Source: JAAYAY01 sp964429355
Lineage (GTDB): Bacteria > Planctomycetota > Planctomycetia > Pirellulales > Thermoguttaceae
Assembly: GCA_964429355.1 (NCBI GenBank)
Contig: CAYSCH010000015.1
Coordinates: forward strand, 1-49,688
Direction of reading: 5' to 3'
Length of the DNA: 49,688 bases
In this document: one piece after another, positions 35,611 to 44,600 of the stretch
Layout of the letters: each line of letters opens with the position of its first letter
Numbering within the stretch: position 1 is the stretch's first letter
Made by a program: the position numbers and the translations under genes
Notes under the pieces: model-generated
The model's input: only the letters and a program-made list of their open reading frames with translations
Told to the model about the DNA's origin: nothing
Databases searched by the model: none

Positions 35611-37785
35611 ATGGCCCTCAAACAAGAAAAGCGGATGCTCAGGCTCAAGACGCCGCTGGGTGAGAATCAGCTCGTGGCCACGGGCTTTCGCGGTCACGAG
35701 GAGGTCTCCCGTTTGTTCCGCTTCGAAGTGGACATGATCTCCGACAACCCCGGTATTGCGGCTTCGCAGATCGTGGGCAAAGGCGTAACGCTGAGTATCG
35801 AGTTGAGCGACGGTTCGTTGCGGCATTTCCATGGATTCGTGAAGCGATTCTATGCGGGCGACGAGGACCGCGAGGGTCGGCGCAACTACCGGGCGGAAGT
35901 CGTTCCCTGGCTCTGGTTTCTGACCAGGACCTCCGATTGCCGGATTTTTCAGGAAAAGACGGCGCCCGAGATCATCCAACAGATCTTTCAGGATCTCGGA
36001 TTCAGCGATTTCACTTCCCAGATTCAAGGCAGCCACCCCACGAGGACATACTGTGTCCAGTACCGGGAGACCGACCTGGATTTCGTGTCCCGGCTGATGG
36101 AAGAGGAAGGCATTTTCTACTTCTTCCGCCATGAAGAGGGCAAGCACACCATGATCCTGGCCGATCAGAAGGGTGCCTACCAGACATGCACCGAGTCGCA
36201 GGTGGACCATCCGGTGGATACCGGCACTCGGGCAGTAACCGACCACATCACCGACTGGCAGCACCGCTACGAATTCCGTTCGGGCAAATGGGCCCAAACG
36301 GACTACAATTTCATCGATCATCCGCCGCGTAGCGAACAGACACACGCCAATCTGCTGATGACCAACGAGAATTCGACGATCCAGCTCGACAATATGGACA
36401 AGTACGAGTTCTACGACTATCCGGGGATCTATGCGAGCAAGGACGAAGGCACCACCCTGACGCGGATCCGCATGGAGGAGGAGGAGACGCCGTATGACGT
36501 CGTTGACGCCTCAAGCAACTGCAAATCGTTCGTTGCCGGCCACAAGTTCACGATCCGCAACCACCAGTCGAGTTCGGAAGAGGGGAAGACATTCGTCATC
36601 ACGTCGATCGACCACGAAGGCCAGGAGCCGTTGGGCTACGAAACGGGCACCCAGGTCAAGCTGGATTACCGCAACACGTTTCAGTGCATTCCCGATTCGG
36701 TGACGTTCCGCCCCGCCAGGCTCACTCCACGGCCGGTCGTGCGTGGCGTGCAGACCGCGATCGTCACCGGCCCGCCGGGGGAAGAGATCTGGCCGGACCA
36801 GTACGGGCGAGTCAAGGTCCAGTTCCACTGGGATCGGGAGGGGAAACGGGACGAAAACACCTCATGCTGGATCCGCGTTTCGCAACCTTATGCGGGCAAG
36901 AGTTGGGGTTGGATGTGCATCCCGAGAATCGGCCAGGAGGTGGTCGTCAGTTTTCTCGAAGGCGACCCCGATCAACCGCTGATCACCGGCGTGGTCTACA
37001 ATGCCGAACAGATGCCCCCCTACGAACTCCCGGCAGAGAAAACCAAGAGCTACCTGAAGACCAACTCGTCACCCGGTGGTGAAGGCTACAATGAACTTCG
37101 TTTCGAAGACAAGAGCGACGAGGAGCAGATTTTTCTGCACGCTCAGCGTAACCTGGACACGCGGGTCCGTGCCGATTCGATGGAGAACGTCGGCGGTGAC
37201 CGGCATCTGATCGTCGGTGGCCAGGAAGGGGGCGGCAAATCCGGTGACCAATACGAAATGGTCTATCGCGACAAACACCTCAAGGTGCACCGCGATCACC
37301 AGGAGCACATCGGCGGCGATATGAAGCTCCTGATCGGAGGCATCGACGGCCCAGGCAATCAGGACATCGTGGTCCAGAACGACCGGAAGGAAAAGGTCGG
37401 CAGCGACTGCCACCTGACGGTGGGCGGCGATCACAACGAGAAGGTCGGCGGCAATCAATCCCTCCAGGTCGGGTCCAATCTCCAGGAAAAGGTCGGGCAG
37501 AACTACGCGTTGGAGGCCGGCAGCGAAATTCACCTGAAGGGCGGCATGAACGTGGTGATCGAGGCGGGCATGATGCTGACGCTCAAAGGCGCTGGGGGCT
37601 TCATCACGATCGGTCCGGCGGGAGTCACCGTCCAGGGTATCCTTGTCAACATCAACAGCGGCGGAGCTGCCGGGGCCGGAAGCGGCTCGATTCCGACCGA
37701 CCCCCAGCCCCCCAAGGATGCCGCGCCCGTGGAACCGACTCCGGCCGACGATTCGGCGTCAGGACAGAAATCCACACCGTTTTGA
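35611..37785 (+). CDS. vgrG: T6SS spike protein VgrG (TssI)
   Basis: A 724-residue VgrG that trimerises into the needle tip. The gp27-like part (about 1-370) has RYHTYCVQY-like and YRETDLDFVSRLMEEEGIFY elements. The gp5-like OB fold (about 400-480) includes IWPDQYGRVKVQFHWDREG and SWGWMCIPRIGQEVVVSFLE. A beta-prism/needle made of repeated GGDRHL, GGDHNEKVGG and VGSNLQEKVG units follows (about 540-690). It ends in a short Pro/Gly-rich disordered tail (about 695-724) without an effector domain, so cargo must be carried by PAAR or adaptor proteins. ATG 35611 has GGAAAT upstream; an upstream extension to 35464 is not VgrG-like. The stop overlaps the next gene's TTG start. Confidence 0.97.
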   Translation: MALKQEKRMLRLKTPLGENQLVATGFRGHEEVSRLFRFEVDMISDNPGIAASQIVGKGVTLSIELSDGSLRHFHGFVKRFYAGDEDREGRRNYRAEVVPWLWFLTRTSDCRIFQEKTAPEIIQQIFQDLGFSDFTSQIQGSHPTRTYCVQYRETDLDFVSRLMEEEGIFYFFRHEEGKHTMILADQKGAYQTCTESQVDHPVDTGTRAVTDHITDWQHRYEFRSGKWAQTDYNFIDHPPRSEQTHANLLMTNENSTIQLDNMDKYEFYDYPGIYASKDEGTTLTRIRMEEEETPYDVVDASSNCKSFVAGHKFTIRNHQSSSEEGKTFVITSIDHEGQEPLGYETGTQVKLDYRNTFQCIPDSVTFRPARLTPRPVVRGVQTAIVTGPPGEEIWPDQYGRVKVQFHWDREGKRDENTSCWIRVSQPYAGKSWGWMCIPRIGQEVVVSFLEGDPDQPLITGVVYNAEQMPPYELPAEKTKSYLKTNSSPGGEGYNELRFEDKSDEEQIFLHAQRNLDTRVRADSMENVGGDRHLIVGGQEGGGKSGDQYEMVYRDKHLKVHRDHQEHIGGDMKLLIGGIDGPGNQDIVVQNDRKEKVGSDCHLTVGGDHNEKVGGNQSLQVGSNLQEKVGQNYALEAGSEIHLKGGMNVVIEAGMMLTLKGAGGFITIGPAGVTVQGILVNINSGGAAGAGSGSIPTDPQPPKDAAPVEPTPADDSASGQKSTPF

Positions 37786-38810
37786 GTCTCACAGAGATCG
37801 ATAAGAACCATCCGTGGCCAGCGAGCGCCGAGATGCGAGTGATACTGGAAGTCGTCTCAGGACCGGAGCAGTCGCGAAAGACCCCCTTGAGGGCTGGGCA
37901 GAGGCTGCAGGTCGGCCGCACCGAATATGCGGACCTGACGCTGGCCGGAGATGATCATATGTCGAGCCTGCACTTCGCCCTCGAAACGCACAGCGATGGG
38001 TGCTGCGTCGAGGACCTCGGCAGCAGCAACGGGACGTTCGTGAACGGCCTGCCGCTGACCACCGCAACGATCGTGTATGACGGCGATCGGATCCTGGCGG
38101 GCGAAACCGAATTCGTCGTGCACGTCGAGGACGTGCAGCGGCAGACGGTGATTCGCGAGCGGCCCGGCCCGGGCAGCACGACAGCCGCGGCCGCCCGGCT
38201 AGCCGTACCTCCGGCTGGCAAGGTCACCTATACGGTCGAGATCGGAAACTCGCGGCTCCCTGCGCTGCGTGGAATAACGAGCGAGGTGCTGCCGCAACAA
38301 CTGGCCGCCATGCTGAGCCGGAAACTCCCTATGTACCTGGTGGTCGATCCCGGCAGGGCCGGTGAGCCACTTCCCGAGGAGCTTGCGGCGCCGGAATACT
38401 TGTTCAACTGGTTTCCTGAGGAATCCCGCGAAGTATTCTCGCAAGTGATCCTCTCGAGTTCCGATCCGGTGGACCTGTTTTCGTGGATCGAGAGGGCGTG
38501 GGGTAAGGACGCTCTGGTCTGCCTTTTCTCGCGTGCGGATCGCTTGGAGCTGCTGGCCCACCTGCGCCGCACGGCGGGAGCGTACGCACGGCCCACGATC
38601 TTGACACCTCACCTGCAACTGGCTGCCCCGGAAGGGGTGAGAAACTTGTTCGCCGGCATGGAGGCGGCACTGATGGAAGGCGTTTCGCCCGGCGAGTGGC
38701 TTCTGATCGGCCAGGAGACGCTTCTGCCGGTGATCGAGGGATTCGGGTTCCAGAAGGTTTCGGAACGGCGAGTCGGGCAACCAGCCTGTCCGTCTCCCGA
38801 AGGCAAATGA
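37782..38810 (+). CDS. FHA-domain protein with DUF4123-like adaptor domain (copy 1)
   Basis: A 342-residue two-domain protein. A forkhead-associated domain, which binds phosphothreonine peptides, covers about 18-120: VGRTEYADLTL, DDHMSSLHFAL and DLGSSNGTFVNG hold the conserved Gly-Arg, Ser-x-x-His and Asn-Gly residues. After an Ala/Pro-rich linker, residues about 165-325 (PMYLVVDPGRAGEPLPEEL, EYLFNWFPEE, ALVCLFSRADRLELLAHLRR) resemble DUF4123, the adaptor family that loads effectors onto VgrG. The DUF4123 assignment is by eye and moderate. Start choice is uncertain: TTG 37782 overlaps the vgrG stop, while ATG 37833 begins MRVILEV, the start of the FHA domain. The paralogue at 39189 has the same architecture. 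Position directly after vgrG supports the adaptor role. Confidence 0.75.
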   Translation: MSLTEIDKNHPWPASAEMRVILEVVSGPEQSRKTPLRAGQRLQVGRTEYADLTLAGDDHMSSLHFALETHSDGCCVEDLGSSNGTFVNGLPLTTATIVYDGDRILAGETEFVVHVEDVQRQTVIRERPGPGSTTAAAARLAVPPAGKVTYTVEIGNSRLPALRGITSEVLPQQLAAMLSRKLPMYLVVDPGRAGEPLPEELAAPEYLFNWFPEESREVFSQVILSSSDPVDLFSWIERAWGKDALVCLFSRADRLELLAHLRRTAGAYARPTILTPHLQLAAPEGVRNLFAGMEAALMEGVSPGEWLLIGQETLLPVIEGFGFQKVSERRVGQPACPSPEGK

Positions 38811-38829
38811 GCAGAAAGAAGAATGAGCG

Positions 38830-39192
38830 ATGTTTCCGGCAGCACGAATCTGCGACCCAATCACCCACGATCTGCTGTGTCCCAGCGGGCTGATCGGGCC
38901 TGGCATGCCCGCGCCGTGCCCGATGTGCGCCAGCGGGCCGGTGATCATTGAAGGCATGCCGGCGGCCCATGTACTGTGCACGGTGGTGTGTACGGGCGTG
39001 ATCAGCGCCGGCCTGGTCCATCCGCCTCCTCCGGCACCGCCGCCCCCGCCGATTGTCACGGGATCGACGACCGTGTTTATCCATGGATTTCCTGCGGCCC
39101 GCTGGTTTCCGGCGCCCGATATCGGAGGGTGCGGCGTGTTCCTGGGCAATCCCGCATTGGCCGCCACACGCACGGTGCTGATCGGCGGATGA
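38830..39192 (+). CDS. PAAR-domain spike-tip protein (copy 1)
   Basis: A 120-residue PAAR protein that would cap the VgrG trimer with a sharp, metal-binding cone. PAAR-type repeats are ARICDPITHD, IIEGMPAAHVL, VTGSTTVFIHGFPAARW and the closing GCGVFLGNPALAATRTVLIG. A proline-rich insert (HPPPPAPPPPPI) separates the two halves, and Cys is frequent. No toxin domain is fused. ATG 38830 follows AGAAAGAAG. It lies 19 nt after the first FHA adaptor gene, and its stop overlaps the start of the second one (ATGA). Confidence 0.9.
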   Translation: MFPAARICDPITHDLLCPSGLIGPGMPAPCPMCASGPVIIEGMPAAHVLCTVVCTGVISAGLVHPPPPAPPPPPIVTGSTTVFIHGFPAARWFPAPDIGGCGVFLGNPALAATRTVLIGG

Positions 39193-40196
39193 GCGAGCGT
39201 CGAGAATCGATTCCAGGTGCGAGAATGCGAGTGATCCTTGAAGTCACGTCGGGATCGGCCGTCGGGCGAAAGCTGCTGCTCGACACCGGCCAGCAGCGAT
39301 ACGTTGGCCGAAGCGAGTGGACAGACATGTGTTTCAGTTGGGACGGGCACATGTCGGCCCGGCACTTCGCGCTCTCGGCCGAGAAGGATCACTGCGTTGT
39401 GGAGGACCTGCAGAGTTCCAACGGCACGTTCGTCAACGGCAAGCCGATCTGCGGCCGTGCCAGAGTCCGCCACGGCGATGAAATCCGTGCGGGCGAAACC
39501 ACCTTCCGGATCAGAACCGAAGATTCGGAGTTGCTCCGCGGCACGGCGCCGATCTCCCGGAAGGGCACCGCCGTGGCAACGGCAGTTCAGGCGACTGAGC
39601 GAGCGACCTTCACGGTCGAGAGTTGCGACTCCGGACTGACGCTCTGCCGGGGCGACACCTCCGAAATCGCTCCGGAGGAAGTGGCGCTGCGGCTTGGCCG
39701 GCTCCACCCCGCATGGCTGGTTGTGGACTTCAACCGTCTGGGCGCGGACCGACCGGCCGACCTGAAAGACCCCGAGTATTTGTTTGATTGGTTTCCGGCC
39801 CATGTTGCAGCCATGGTTTCCCCGATCGTGATTTGCCAGAGCGACACGCAAGCCTGGGGGGAACTGCTGAGCAGCGGCTGGGGCGAAGATGCCGTGGTCT
39901 GCCTGTTCTCCGACCTGGAGAAGTCGGATCTGCTGGAACACTTACGGAAGTCGATCGGCCCGTCGCGGCTTGGAAACTCGCCGGCGGGATTGGTCGGCTT
40001 GTGCTGGCCGAGCGTCATGGCACTTTACTTGGCGCACAATCGGCCAGCCTCAGCAGCGGCGATTCTCTCGGGGATCGTGGCAGTCCTCACGGAGTTTCCA
40101 GACCTGCCGATTACATGGCAATTGTTCGGAGAGCATAGAATTGTTTCCCTGTTGCAGGAAGTTGGTTTGGAGCGGGCGGATGCCAATCGCTCGTGA
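39189..40196 (+). CDS. FHA-domain protein with DUF4123-like adaptor domain (copy 2)
   Basis: A 335-residue paralogue of the gene at 37782. The FHA domain (about 12-115) has YVGRSEWTDMCFS, DGHMSARHFAL and DLQSSNGTFVNG. The C-terminal domain (about 160-330) includes PAWLVVDFNRLGADRPADL-like sequence, EYLFDWFPAHVAAM, AVVCLFSDLEKSDLLEHLRK and a C-terminal WQLFGEHRIVSLLQEVG. The same DUF4123-like adaptor role is inferred. The start ATG 39189 overlaps the PAAR stop codon, so the first PAAR and this adaptor are coupled. The FHA domain implies a phosphothreonine signal in their use; no classic T6SS PpkA/PppA kinase-phosphatase pair is next to them, although a Ser/Thr kinase lies at 1565. Confidence 0.78.
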   Translation: MSERRESIPGARMRVILEVTSGSAVGRKLLLDTGQQRYVGRSEWTDMCFSWDGHMSARHFALSAEKDHCVVEDLQSSNGTFVNGKPICGRARVRHGDEIRAGETTFRIRTEDSELLRGTAPISRKGTAVATAVQATERATFTVESCDSGLTLCRGDTSEIAPEEVALRLGRLHPAWLVVDFNRLGADRPADLKDPEYLFDWFPAHVAAMVSPIVICQSDTQAWGELLSSGWGEDAVVCLFSDLEKSDLLEHLRKSIGPSRLGNSPAGLVGLCWPSVMALYLAHNRPASAAAILSGIVAVLTEFPDLPITWQLFGEHRIVSLLQEVGLERADANRS

Positions 40197-40273
40197 TATG
40201 GAGGGTCGAGGCCGTAGAACGAACCTCCGCGGATTCGGTCAGACAATCAAATCGGCCCACTTGGGAGCCAGCG

Positions 40274-40558
40274 ATGCCCGCCGCCGCGCGTGCCGGAGAC
40301 ATGCATGTTTGTCCCGCCCACGATGGCGTGATCGCGCACCGTGGCGGGCCGGTGACCATGGGCTGCCTTCACGTACTGATCGCAGGCCAGCCGGCAGCAA
40401 GGGTCGGCGACTCGGCCGCTTGTGCCGGACCGCCCGATGCCGTTGCCATGGGATCGTTCACGGTCTTCATCGGCGGAAGGCCGGCAGCGAGGTTGGGAGA
40501 CATAACGGCCCATGGAGGCAGGTTGACGGCCGGTTGTTCGCAAGTCCAGATTGGCTAA
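40274..40558 (+). CDS. PAAR-domain spike-tip protein (copy 2)
   Basis: A 94-residue, canonical stand-alone PAAR protein: PAAARAGDMHVCPAH, VLIAGQPAARVGDSAACAG, VFIGGRPAARLGDITAHGG and the closing AGCSQVQIG. His and Cys residues at the usual places would bind the metal ion at the tip. ATG 40274 has GGGAG 6 nt upstream; the frame is open to 40193 without PAAR similarity. It ends the second adaptor-PAAR pair. No effector domain is attached. Confidence 0.93.
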   Translation: MPAAARAGDMHVCPAHDGVIAHRGGPVTMGCLHVLIAGQPAARVGDSAACAGPPDAVAMGSFTVFIGGRPAARLGDITAHGGRLTAGCSQVQIG

Positions 40559-40603
40559 ACCAGAGTTTGCTGAAACTGTCCCTTGTATTTGGAGATTGTC
40601 ATC

Positions 40604-41467
40604 ATGAAACGAAACAGACCATGGCGTCATTTCACACTGGGAGTGGCCTTGTTGCTCGCCGGCGCGGCGACTCGCGGCCTGGCGGAAGAGGAGTTGACCT
40701 ACCGGGATCTGGCCCGAAAGTACTTTGCGGAAGGTGACGGAAAGCCGATCAGCAAATTCGTTGGTCTTTCCGAGGAGGTCAAGCACGTCGTAGCACTCGA
40801 CTACACTGTGCTCATCCGGAAGGACGGCAAGGAAACAGCCATTGACCCCAAGGATTATCATTTTGCGCTGGGCGACGCGATTCGCATCAAGATCCAGCCG
40901 GTGAGCGACACGTATATCTACATTTTCCACCAGGGCGCAAGCGGCGAGCGGAACTGCCTGCTGCCGACCGAGCGGGAGACGCCGCCGCTGCTGAAGGCCA
41001 ACGCTTCGTTTGTCCTGCCCTCGGACGGATACTTCGAGTTTGTCACACCACCGGGTAATGAGGAAATTGTCGTGGTCGCCACCGAAAGGCCGATCGCGGA
41101 ACTGGCCGTGCTGGCCGACGTGGTGTTCAAGAAGGAGGGCGATGCTCTCACGCCTCAGGAGCAGGCAGTCAAGGACAGCCTCAAAGCCACGGTCCAGAAA
41201 ACGCTGACCTCGATTCGGAGCCGCCACAATGAAACGATGACGTTCCGTGGTCTTCCCAATCGAAAAGATCGGGAACAATTCGCCGAGAAGGTTGAGAAGG
41301 CCGCCCCGACGCAGGTGGTGGTCGAGGAGCCGCCGCACGGTGATTCCCAGGGAACGCTGGCAATGGTGGTGAGCACCGACAAGGCTCCCAACCTCTACGT
41401 GACGATTCCGCTTGTTTCGATCGACAAACCGACCGGCGATCCCTCGGGCGCCAAGCCGCAGGAATAA
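40604..41467 (+). CDS. Exported DUF4384-domain protein
   Basis: A 287-residue secreted or periplasmic protein. The signal peptide is MKRNRPWRHFTLGVALLLAG with a probable cut after GLA-EEE. Residues about 65-170 match the DUF4384 pattern: FALGDAIRIKIQPVSDTYIY, IFHQGASGERNCLLPTE and PSDGYFEFVTPPGNEEIVVV. The rest is charged and partly helical. DUF4384 often occurs fused to caspase-like (C14) domains in bacteria, and here the next gene is such a protease, which supports a shared pathway. ATG 40604 has GGAG about 9 nt upstream. It lies 45 nt after the second PAAR gene, so it may be co-transcribed with the T6SS tip genes. Molecular function is unknown. Confidence 0.83.
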   Translation: MKRNRPWRHFTLGVALLLAGAATRGLAEEELTYRDLARKYFAEGDGKPISKFVGLSEEVKHVVALDYTVLIRKDGKETAIDPKDYHFALGDAIRIKIQPVSDTYIYIFHQGASGERNCLLPTERETPPLLKANASFVLPSDGYFEFVTPPGNEEIVVVATERPIAELAVLADVVFKKEGDALTPQEQAVKDSLKATVQKTLTSIRSRHNETMTFRGLPNRKDREQFAEKVEKAAPTQVVVEEPPHGDSQGTLAMVVSTDKAPNLYVTIPLVSIDKPTGDPSGAKPQE

Positions 41468-41623
41468 GTGGAACGGGATGATTCGCGCGCAAGGAGGCGT
41501 TCGGGAGATGGCCGCACGGGGTCGTCCCGCACTGGGCTTGCGCCAGTGTTGGGCGTGCCATGCCGCCGCAAAGCTCCGTGGTTGTCAGTTGCCAATCCGC
41601 GTTTGAGATTCAAGGGGAATGAG

Positions 41624-44600
41624 ATGATCCAGATCCGGTCGGCAGGCGTGTCCATTCTGCAGTTGGCCGTGGTGATTGCCAGTGCCGTCGCGCAGCCGTC
41701 GGTCTCCGCATTGGCCCAGCAACCTGACGAGCAAACCCGTGATCTGGCGCGGGTCCGATTGGAGCAGGAGGCGAACCCTCGCTTGCGACTCGACACCGGT
41801 GGCCACACAGCGGTCGTACGCGGGCTGGCGTTTCTGCCCGGTTCCGAACGTCTTTGCTCAGCAGGTCTGGACAAAGACGTGCTGGTCTGGAATGTGAAGA
41901 CTGCACTACGCGACCTGCGGCGGGCCTTTCTGCGCGAGCGGACGATCCGCTGGCAGGTTGCCAGGGGACTGCGAGGAAGCATCTACGCCCTGGATGCCGC
42001 GCCGAGCGACGGTCTGCTGGCAATCGCGGGGTACGGGGCCATGGGAGGCACGGGTGAGATTCTGCTCGTAAATCCGCTGGACGGCTCGCTCGTCGGCGCG
42101 CTGGACCGACATCGGCAGACAGTCTCCGCCCTGGCTTTTTCCGCCGACGGCAACTGGCTGGCTTCGATCGATCTGGACGGACGGGCAACGGCCTGGAAGC
42201 GCGAGGGCTGGCAGCCCGTTGGCCTCGACGAGCCGGATTCAACCACCTACGGGGTCGAGACGGCCGGAAAAATTGCGGCAACGACCGACATCCGGCCTAT
42301 CGTCATCGCGGGCAACACGCACGCCGTTCTCCCCCACCATGCAAAGACCGTTCGGGATGGGATCCACGAGTGGCAACTGCGAGTCGTCGACCTGGCCGAT
42401 CCCGCCCGGTCGCGGCTGCTCGAAACCGTGCACCGCGGCATGGTTACCGCGCTGGCCGCAACATCCGATGGGCGCCTGCTTGCCTCGGCCGACCTCGAAG
42501 GCCATTTGTATGTGTGGGATTTGCAGACGAACCAGCCGCCGCGGAGCCTCAACCCGGGTGCCAGCGCGATTTCCATGAGTTTCAGCCCCGACGGCAAGAC
42601 CCTTGCTCTCGGGACGGCCGTTCGGCCGGGAGAAAAGGAGAGTCAGGTCCAGGTTTGGGACATTGCCGCCGGAGTACTGCAACACCGGTTTACACTCCCC
42701 GATCATGTTTGGGCCTGCCGAATCAGCCCCGACGGCACGAGGCTGGCCCACAGTGGCGGCAAGAACCATGAGGTGTTCATCAGGTCGATCAGCGACATCG
42801 CGACCGCCGTGGCTCTCCGCGGCACCGGCACGCGGGTGCTCAAGGTGGCCTTTGAGAAGGCAAGCCCGTCCCGTCGTCTGGCCTTTGGCTGGGATGTCCA
42901 CGATCGTGGATTCAACGACTACGCCGACCTTCAAGCCGTGTTCGATTCGGAGAAACTGCAATTGGAGCGTCCGGCGTCGCTTCCCGCAGACGATTGGCTG
43001 ACGGCCGAGTCGTTCCAGGGCGGTTGGGGGGTGAAACGTCAAACCGACGGATCCCTTCGGCTCTATCGCGGTCAAACGGCCGCGGGGACAATCCAGTTGG
43101 ATCCCGTGCTGGAGGGCGCCGCGCGATGCTATTGCTGGATTCCGGACGGGAACGGCGATCCGGCGGCAATCGCTATTGGAACCGACGGCCAGAACAGTAT
43201 TCACGTTTTCCGGTTGGCCGAAACGGGCGTCTGTCCGCTGCTGAGGCAGTTTCGCGGCCACAGCGACTACGTGGCTTCCGTGGGAGTTTCTGGCGATGGA
43301 CGCTACCTTGCCTCGGGTTCGGCGGATGGGACCGTCTGCATCTGGAGCCTCGAGTCGTACGAGAACGGAGCGGCCGCGTTGGGCCGCTGGGGAGCACAGT
43401 TCACAATCAAGAACGATCAGCTTGTGGCAACCACGGTTCTACCGGCCGGCCCACTTTTCGCCAAGGGACTCCGCGAGGGAGACGTGCTCGGCGAGATAAG
43501 CTGGCCGGTTCCTGCCGGCGAAAACGGCCAGCAGTCGGAGAGTCGCCCTGAAGCGATCGCGCGGCGTCTGGAGGAGCTGCCATGGATGACTCAAGTGAGA
43601 TTCACGGTCACAAGCGGTAACGGATCGCGCAGTGTCTTCCAAAGGGTTCCGGCCTGGCAACCACTGGCCACCCTGTTTGCCAGCACCAACGGCGAGTGGG
43701 CCTACTGGACACCGGAAGGATACTACGACGCATCGGTAAACGGCCACACACTCTTCGGTTGGCAGGTTAACCGCGGCTTGAATACATTGCCTGATTTCTA
43801 TCGAGCCGATCAGTACCAACAGACCCTCGAACGACCGGCGGTGATGGGGCGGCTGCTCAGCGCCGGAAGTCTGCAGAAGGCGCTGGACGAAGCGGCAGAA
43901 GAAGTGCCGGTGAAAGTTCACGAAGTCCTTCCGCAGAAGATCGCGGCAACACCGCGGGTGGAGATCCTCTCGCCGCGGCCAGGCACGGTGATCGAAGACG
44001 GCTTCACACGCGTGACGGCGCGAATCAGCACACCCCAGGCCAGCAGGCTTGTCAAGGCGAAGGTATTTGCCAACGGGGTGGTGGCGACGGAGCGGCAGAC
44101 AGTCCAACAGCGGGATCTGCCGGACGGCTCGGAAGTGACTTACCAGTGGAATGTCCCGCTCCCGGCCGACGAGCGTGCCCTGATCCAGTTGATCGTGGCT
44201 ACCGACACACCGATAGGGGCTTTCAGCAATGTCGTCGTCGATCGCAGGCAAGGCCCGGCGGGAGCGGAGAGCCTGCCGCGACTGTATCTGGTGGCGGTTG
44301 GAATCAACCAGTATTCCGACACGGAAGTGCCGGCTCTCGCCTTCTCGGTGGCCGATGCTAAGGCCGTTTCAGATCGCATGCAATCGGGCTCCGAGAGTCT
44401 CTACGATGTGAAGGAGGTTACTTTCCTGAGCGATTCCGAAGTCACGCCCGGCAACTGGCGGACGGCGCTGGAACGAATTGCCCAGGAACTCAAACGATCC
44501 GCTCGTCCCGACGACCTGCTGGTCGTGTTCATGGCAGGCCATGGAGTGGTGGATGCTGCGAGCGAAAAGTACTACTATCTCGGCCACGAGGCTCGTGTTG

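Noticed and set aside
38199..39941. Long minus-strand open frame of 580 codons across the FHA and PAAR genes
   Set aside because: It is antisense to clearly recognisable FHA and PAAR genes. Long antisense frames are common in GC-rich DNA and this one has no family motif.
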